In this document: positions 57,911-64,000 of the stretch, piece after piece
Position numbering within the stretch: the first letter of the stretch is position 1
Layout of the letters: each line of letters starts with the position of its first letter
Program-made: the position numbers and the translations under genes
Source: Isoperla grammatica
Taxonomy: Eukaryota > Arthropoda > Insecta > Plecoptera > Perlodidae
NCBI GenBank assembly: GCA_945910005.1
Contig: OX246744.1
Span: 39,411,274-39,475,273, forward strand
Direction of reading: 5' to 3'
Length of the DNA stretch: 64,000 bases
Notes under the pieces: model-generated
The model's input: the letters and a program-made list of their open reading frames with translations, nothing else
Database searches by the model: none
What the model was told of the DNA's origin: nothing

Positions 57911-58008
57911 AATGATGATAGGATCCATAAGGTTCCTGAAACGTCGGCACAATATGGAGGTAGGACGTGGCGGAATAACCCATGATTATTTTAATTTTAT
58001 TGATACAT
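57911..58008 (+). repeat. single arm of the 55-kb palindrome
   Basis: GATAGGATCCATAAGG, TTCCTGAAACGTCGGCAC and ATGGAGGTAGGACGTGG in the same order as the right arm at 55145-55235. Confidence 0.75.
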
Positions 58009-58179
58009 ACATATATATATATATATATATGTAAACACAACGGGTTGTTAAGTCACGTTCATTGCACTTTCTTGTCATATAAGTCGACGTTTCTGAGCAA
58101 CGTATGTGCTCTGTCATTAGGACACTATATCACTGTGCTCAGTGACATAGTGTCCTGACGACAGAGGTGTTTTTGTTTT

Positions 58180-59030
58180 GTTGTTTTTAAAAAACTTTCA
58201 GAACTTTTCACCAGAAAGTTCGTAGGTATCTACGCGCTCGCTTATCAACGCGTCACACAAGAGCGTTTTCCTAGTGTTAGTATTAATGCGAATCAGCCAA
58301 GATTACTTACGGTCGTGTATGTTGTATGTTAGTGCGCCGTATGGCCAGGTCGTATTGTCGGGTAGATAGGCAGACTACTCAGCGAGATATGTAATAAGCT
58401 GACACAACTAGTTTATTGACAATTATTTGCGACTGCAAATTACACGAAATTAACAATTATAAAACTGTAACTATAGTGTGGCCGCAACTCTTGCCTTTGC
58501 TTCGTCTCTCACTGTCTGAAGATAGACCCACCCAACACTGCGCAATAGGCTGGCAGGTAGGTGCGGTGCTCAGTGATAAGAGATAAGCGAGGCAAACATG
58601 AGCCCGTGATGTGTCCACGTTGCCACGTTTCGAGATAAACGGAGCGTTGCGTTATAGGCTTAGTTTTTGTTATGTGGACATTTGAAATTGGTGGCATTTT
58701 ACAAAATAAAACACAAAAAACAGAATCATTAATTATTATTAATGGTTTTATGTGATTATATCTATTAAATCAATATTACACTACACCACCACTATTGCAT
58801 AGCAACAGTTTTTAAATAAAAACTTATAAATTTATAACCTAATACGTAGTATTTAATCAGTCTAGCTGATAAGTTTTATCCGCCAGTAGATAAGTGCCTG
58901 ACAAGTGTACACCATGGAAAAAAACTATTTTCTGGCGTTCCCTTCTGGAAATTTTCTCACGTTTCGTCTTTATTTTAAAAGTTAGAATAAGATGTTTAAT
59001 GTGTGCCGAACAGATTGATCCATATTATTA
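58180..59030 (+). repeat. duplicated segment, copy 1
   Basis: Matches 63180-64000 in the same orientation with only scattered substitutions and small indels. The first ~95 bp (58180-58274) are the 5' end of a subfamily-2 ~745-bp repeat on the minus strand. The remainder carries a conserved minus-strand frame at 58509-58697. Confidence 0.85.
58509..58697 (-). CDS. conserved 62-residue frame, copy 1
   Basis: ATG-initiated frame starting MPPISNVHITKTKPITQRSV and ending LGGSIFRQ. The same length and frame occurs at 63509-63697 with about ten substitutions and no stop. No domain was recognised. It may be an exon or simply a frame within a recent duplication, since the two copies are still very similar overall. 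Confidence 0.3.
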   Translation of the reverse strand: MPPISNVHITKTKPITQRSVYLETWQRGHITGSCLPRLSLITEHRTYLPAYCAVLGGSIFRQ

Positions 59031-59039
59031 AGTGCATTC

Positions 59040-59720
59040 ACTAGACCCGCATTTGCGGGCGTTTCACTGTCAATGCAGGTGCACAGTTTAACAATCGCAA
59101 CATTCTCAAATTTTCACTCTGTGGTTATAAAAAATACACGAACATAAAGCACAACGTCATCTATGTTATTGTTTATTCGCTATTTAATTCTGTTTGTTAA
59201 ATTAGGGAGAAAATTAGTCACAAAATATGAATTAAAATATATTTTTAACCATAATCAGACCAAAGTTTGGCCAGTTATGGGGGAAAATAGAAACGAGATA
59301 GACGTATTTTCCAAAGCCCCAACCTAGCTTTAAGTCTAACGAAGAGTACAGACCCGAGCATATTGCTTAATTATAAAAAAAAAAAAACATTACTTGATCG
59401 GACAAAACTATGTAATGATTTCAGCCAACAGAAAACAAAACACTCGAAATGTTCAATGCGAGATGAAGGGAGAAAAGGACAAGGTCCCTGTTATCCGAGA
59501 CCTTGCAGTCACCTAGCCACTTTGAAGGGATAAGATAACTGACACCGAGGGGGGTGGGGAACGCTTACACCAGTCAAGAAATCTACTTTCTGTCGTGAAA
59601 TGATAACAAAATTAAAGTGCAAACCCTATTTAAATGACACTTTCATAAAAACGATATAATTTCAATGGAAGTTGTAGCGTAAGTAGCAAAGCTGCTATAA
59701 ATAAAATACGTTCTTAATAC
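59040..59720. other. no gene recognised
   Basis: AT-rich; nothing supportable. Confidence 0.5.
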
Positions 59721-59726
59721 TTGTTG

Positions 59727-61072
59727 TAGGCTTTCGCGGCCCGAGTCAATATTAATAATTCTTGGCTGTCGGGTGTCGCCGCGTCTGTCGTTTTTTAAAA
59801 CCTGACGTTTCGGACTAATTGCATGCATAGTCTATCTTCAGTGAACAGACAGTCACTGAGAGAACCTACTCGATCCAGCTCTACCCAGCGACTGTGCCAC
59901 ACACTGCCGCTGCCGTGCAATCCCCGACGCGCGAACATCCCGCGCACGCGCGCTAGCTTGTTCTCGAACCTTCGCGAAGTGCTTCGCATGTTCCGCCCGC
60001 GCGAGTTTCAAGCGCTGCAACGTACGCTGTCAGACCCTACTAAGCTTTAATCCGTCCTCCCTATTGAAATTATCAGGTTGCATTTCAATTTCAATAGCCT
60101 CTCGTACCAGGCGGGGGCGGTAGTCTTTACTGGTAGCCAGGACGCGCGTGTTGTCAAAACTATAATGTGGCATTTGTCAACACTATGCTCTGCAATGGCT
60201 GACTTCTCAACATGTCCTAAACATGCATGGCTCTTATGTTCTTTTACTCTTGTTGAGATTTTCGTCCTGTCTGTCCTATATAAACCTTATCCACACGCCC
60301 CACACGGTATTTGATACACGCCTGATACACCTAAGGGAGGGGGTTTGTCTTTTGCTGAGTTAAATAGGGTAATCAGCTTCCTGTCAGTATTAAAGATTGT
60401 TTTTATATTGTGCTTCTTTAATAATCTAGCAATACGATCAGTGGTGTTCTCTACATATGGCAAGAAGGCAAGAGGCATCCTCGTAGCTGTCCGACTCAAC
60501 TCACTTGTCGCTAGTGGCACGGCTGGTACACACAGTCTTTTTCTCCATACATTGAAAATGTCTCTACTGTTATAGCCATTCTGTCTTAACATTTCTCGGA
60601 GCATGAGACCCTCTTCCTCTACATGCTCGTCGTCAGAAATCTTATGTGCTCTACATGCTAGAGTATTAATCACAGCGCGTTTTTGAGACGGATGGTGGTG
60701 AGAAGCAGCATTTAAATAACGACCCGTGTGGGTAGCTTTCCTATAAACGGAGTGTCCTAAACTGCCATCTCCCTGCCTAGTCACCAATACATCTAGGAAC
60801 GGAAGCTTTCCCCCAACCTCAACTTCCATAGGAAATTTTATACTTTCACTGAGACGGATGGTTTGACAACACGCGCGTCCTGGCTACCAGTAAAGACTAC
60901 CGACCCACCTGGTACAAGAGGCTATTGAAATTGAAATGCAACCTGATAATTTCAATAGGGAGGACGGATTAAAGCTGAGTAGGGTCTAACAGCCTACGTT
61001 GCAGCGCTTGAAACTCGCGCGGGCGGAACATGCGAAGCACATCGCGAAGGTTCGAGAACAAGCTAGCGCGAA
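59727..61072 (-). mobile_element. Penelope-like retroelement, 5'-truncated and flanked by an inverted copy of its own end
   Basis: The minus-strand coding remnant (60158-60862) is followed by a non-coding 3' region containing CACTGAAGATAGAC, CCGAAACGTCAGG and GGCCGCGAAAGCC, typical of Penelope-type termini. About 200 bp of this end (59948-60148) recur inverted at 60863-61072, abutting the truncated coding region. Partial and inverted end copies are characteristic of Penelope-like insertions. Confidence 0.8.
60287..60862 (-). pseudogene. Penelope-like polymerase C-terminus with GIY-YIG remnant
   Basis: Frame reads SESIKFPMEVEVGGKLPFLD, VYRKATHTGRYLNAASHHHP, then LAFLPYVENTTDRIARLLKK and GVYQIPCGACG, where a TAA stop intervenes. 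The same frame continues beyond the stop to about 60158 with TKISTRVKEHKSHACLGH, the second part of the GIY-YIG endonuclease; the YIG motif itself is degraded. The reverse transcriptase palm is missing. The order (thumb, linker, GIY-YIG) identifies the Penelope family. Confidence 0.85.
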
Positions 61073-61074
61073 AA

Positions 61075-61655
61075 AGAGAAAAAAAGAGAAGGAAACAAAT
61101 TAAATGTAACGTACAACATTTAATTTTTACTTGGTTTATCAATGCTTTTTATTTAAAAAGACTAATCTTGGCATGTATCCAAGTCAAACATTTCAATGTC
61201 AAAAACCCAAAGCGGGTTATTATTATTAATAACAGGCCAATGACCCTTACACCAAATACCTTAGTATACAACCTGTTACACCATGGTTACACTACGTTAG
61301 AATAGAGTATATTAGTGTGACGGCATGTTGCCCCTGTCAACCAATGGCGAACCGTATTTGTGACACCAAACAATCATGAAAGTTGACAACTGACAGATGG
61401 TTTTGTTTTTGCAAACATTGTAACGAGGGCTATCCGTTCTGACATTTCGTTTTCCTTAACACGAAACAGTGAAACAGAAGATTAAATTGATAAGTCAAGT
61501 ATTGTAATGATACAATTACTAATTTAAATAATAACTACGTTTCAGAACGTTATTTGGAGTCAGATAGCTCGTCCGCCATTTAATCTGACGTCATCACTAA
61601 TACTGTCTGTTCCATGGGATGCTGACTGGCATGCAATGCCTTATTGTGTTGGCTA
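61075..61655. other. no gene recognised
   Basis: AT-rich; nothing supportable. Confidence 0.5.
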
Positions 61656-61661
61656 TTTTGT

Positions 61662-61774
61662 CAAGGTCATCTTGATCTCCGCCTAGTCGGAGATCAACGA
61701 CTAGCGGATGCTCGCCTAACTCGCAAGTTTGGAGTTCGACGAGCCTCCGCTAGGCGGAGATCAGGCGGACCTTG
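61662..61774. repeat. fold-back element, ~113 bp
   Basis: CAAGGTCATCTTGATCTCC and GGAGATCAGGCGGACCTTG form inverted arms; CCGCCTAG/CTAGGCGG pairs within. No clear target duplication. Confidence 0.6.
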
Positions 61775-61852
61775 TCATTTAGTTGGTGATTTTCTTTCCC
61801 GTAATTAAAACAAATTATTTTGCTACATGGTCACTGTCCAAGATAGGATTCT

Positions 61853-62504
61853 GTCGATAGCGGTCGAACGGAAAGTCCGATTAACTTGAAATCTGGACCA
61901 TCCACAAGCCTCGATGTGGATTGAAGGTGTATAGTTTTGAGGCAAAATCGTTTGAAAAGTTAAAAGTTACACCATAGTTCCTGCAAAATATTTTTCTGAA
62001 ACAAAATGGCGGCAAAATGTGAGATAGCCAGATTTTTTAACAGATTTTGCCGGTCACGAATATGTCAATGTAATGGCGATCTGATAAGTATTGGCAAAGA
62101 TACACGAAAGTTACTCGAAAATATTTTTCTTAAACGTAGTAACGGCAAAATGTGAGGTGGCTATCTTATAGTAAATTTTGGTCCGGTCACGAATATACTA
62201 ATGTAAACGCGATCCGATACGTATTAGCGGGCAGAAATTACATTTCTATTGCTGTCAAAAAGTGTTAGTAACGGTGGCGGACCGTGTTACAAACATGACC
62301 ACGAAAATTCTTAGCAACGCACATTGCACTGCATACAACAATGTCGGAAAGTATAATAGCCATGGAAATAAGAACAATGAATGCAATGCGCATTCTTGAA
62401 TTGTTGTTAATTGTTGTTCGTATTAGCATTGAAAGCTTTTCGCCAGAAAGTTCGTAGATATTGACGCGCTCGCTTATCAACGCGTCAAACAGAGCGTTTT
62501 CCTG
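61853..62504 (-). repeat. ~745-bp repeat family, copy F (3'-truncated)
   Basis: Subfamily-1 copy on the minus strand, lacking the A-rich tract and terminal hairpin. The 42-codon frame is intact at 62265-62393. Confidence 0.85.
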
Positions 62505-62585
62505 GTTTACATTGTTTTGTTTTATTTATCTACTACAATTTCTTACTGTAAGTTCTTACCATTGTAAAGAGCGAAAGCTCATTTT

Positions 62586-63272
62586 GGTAAATAAAGAATA
62601 ATAATAGTATATATGTTTGTCGATAGCGGTCGAACGGAGAGTCCGATCAACTTGAAATTTTGACCATCCACAAGCCTCGATGTGGATTGAAAGTGTATAG
62701 TTTTTTGAGACTTTTATTCGAAAAAGTTGCTAAGTTACACCATAGTTACTGCAAAATATTTGTCTGAAACAAAATCGCAGATAAATTTGAGACAGCCGTA
62801 TTTTTATAAAGATATTTCAGGTCACGAATATGTTCAGGTTATGGCGATCTGATAAGTATTAGCAAAGTAACACAAAAGTTACTCGAAAATATTTTTCTGA
62901 AACACAGTAACGGCAAAATGTAAGGTGGCTATATTAAAGTCGATTTTCGTCCGGTCTCAAATAAACTTCTTTAAACGTGATCTGATACTTATTAAAGGCA
63001 CAAATTAGCTTTCTATTGCTGTCAATAATTGTTAGTAACGGTGGCGGACCGTGTCGAAAACATGACGACGAAAAATCTTAGCAACGCATACTGCACTGCA
63101 TCCAACAATGTCGGAAAGTATAATAGCTATAGCAAATACAAAAATGTTTGCAATGCGCCTTCTTCTATTGTTGTTAATTGTTGTTTTTAAACAACTTTGA
63201 GAACTTTTTGCCAGAAAGTGCGTTGATATGTACGCGCTCGCTTATCAACGCGTCACACAAGGGCGTTTTCCT
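62586..63272 (-). repeat. ~745-bp repeat family, copy G (subfamily 2)
   Basis: Closest to copy C, with the same ending (TAAATAAAGAATA as complement) and the ATG replaced by AGG. Its 5' end runs into the duplicated segment at 63180-64000. Confidence 0.8.
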
Positions 63273-64000
63273 AATGTTAACATTAATGCGAATCAGCCAA
63301 GACTACTTACGGTCGTGTATGTTGTATGTTAGTGCGCCGTATGGCCAGGCCGTATTGTCGGGTAGATAGGCAGACTACTCAGCGAGATATGTAATAAGCT
63401 GACACAACTAGTTTATTGACAATTATTTGCGACTCCAAGTTGAACGAAATTAACAAATAGAAAACTGTAACTATAGTGTGGCCGCTACTCTTGCCTTTGC
63501 TTCGTCTCTCACTGTCTGAAGATAAACCCGACCAACACTGCGCAATAGGCTGGCAGGTAGGTGCGGTGCTCAGTGATAAGAGATAAGCGAGGCAAATATG
63601 AGCCCGTGATGTGTCCAAGTTTCCAAGTTTCGAGATAAACGGAGTGTTGCGTTATAGGCTCAGTTTTTGTTAGGTGGACATTTGAAATCGGTGGCATTTT
63701 ACAAAATAAAACATAAAAACAGAATAATTAATTATTCTTAATTGTTTTGTGTTAAAAATTGAATTAAATCTATACTATACTACACCACCACTATTGCATA
63801 GCAACAATTTTTAAATAAAAACTTAGAAATTTATAATCTAAATACGTAGTATTTAATCAGTCTAGCTGATAAGTTTTATCCGCCAGTAGATAAGTGCCTG
63901 ACAAGTGTACACCATGGAAAAAAACTATTTTCTGGCGTTCCCTTCTGGAAATTTTCTCATGTTTCGTTTTTACTTCAAAAGTTAGAATAAGATGTTCAAT
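63180..64000 (+). repeat. duplicated segment, copy 2
   Basis: Matches 58180-59030 at an offset of almost exactly 5000 bp, and continues to the end of the window. Confidence 0.85.
63509..63697 (-). CDS. conserved 62-residue frame, copy 2
   Basis: Starts MPPISNVHLTKTEPITQHSV and ends LVGFIFRQ; counterpart of 58509-58697. No family recognised, function unknown. Confidence 0.3.
   Translation of the reverse strand: MPPISNVHLTKTEPITQHSVYLETWKLGHITGSYLPRLSLITEHRTYLPAYCAVLVGFIFRQ

Noticed and set aside
60345..60575. Plus-strand 76-codon frame inside the Penelope-like element
   Set aside because: Antisense shadow of the polymerase remnant.

Overview
The window is eukaryotic nuclear DNA, almost certainly from an invertebrate animal. 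It is AT-rich, coding density is very low, and most recognisable sequence is transposon-derived: non-LTR retrotransposons, a Penelope-like element, several hAT elements with intact 8-bp target-site duplications, Tigger/pogo relatives, TTAA-flanked MITEs and tRNA-derived SINEs. There are also long minisatellites and homopolymers. AGGCCT-rich strings and a SINE ending in (CAAT)n would fit a mollusc, crustacean or another aquatic invertebrate. The phylum cannot be fixed from the sequence, and no operons or bacterial signals are present.

Layout. 0-14 kb: fragments of hAT-type elements, a 411-codon LINE reading frame (3.8-5.0 kb), nested RTE-like and tRNA-SINE copies (5.9-7.0 kb), a SINE split by a 1.16-kb inverted-repeat element (9.6-11.2 kb), and the first copy of a ~745-bp repeat family (12.25-13.0 kb). 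14-24 kb: a Tigger relative that keeps only its DNA-binding domain, then the most gene-like unfamiliar sequence on the minus strand. That is a protein with two identically spaced C/H zinc-binding modules (17.7-18.4 kb), an exon ending in a polybasic CaaX tail (17.0-17.4 kb), and decayed relatives at 22.8-23.5 kb beside a hAT element. An R1/Jockey-like LINE tail lies at 20.3-21.3 kb. 27.5-28.8 kb is a 52-bp minisatellite and 29-31 kb is a cluster of MITEs. 36-46.5 kb holds three hAT elements, one of which splits a Jockey/CR1-like reverse transcriptase.

47.7-49.1 kb (minus strand) holds the only clearly intact host-type gene: an intronless 475-residue protein with an RCC1 beta-propeller followed by a SIAH-type RING and a short zinc finger, probably an E3 ubiquitin ligase.

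51.96-53.95 kb is a tandem array of thirteen ~155-bp units. On the minus strand every unit contains the same 61-nt, splice-site-flanked open exon. Double inclusion would shift the frame, as expected of mutually exclusive exons. This is the best candidate for something undescribed.

54-64 kb is an ATT microsatellite, a large palindrome, six further full or partial copies of the ~745-bp family in both orientations, a rearranged Penelope-like element with a GIY-YIG remnant, and a ~0.83-kb duplication spaced exactly 5 kb apart.

Functional links between genes cannot be claimed. The window reads as an intergenic or intronic transposon landscape containing one solid gene, one probable novel gene and one probable alternative-exon array.
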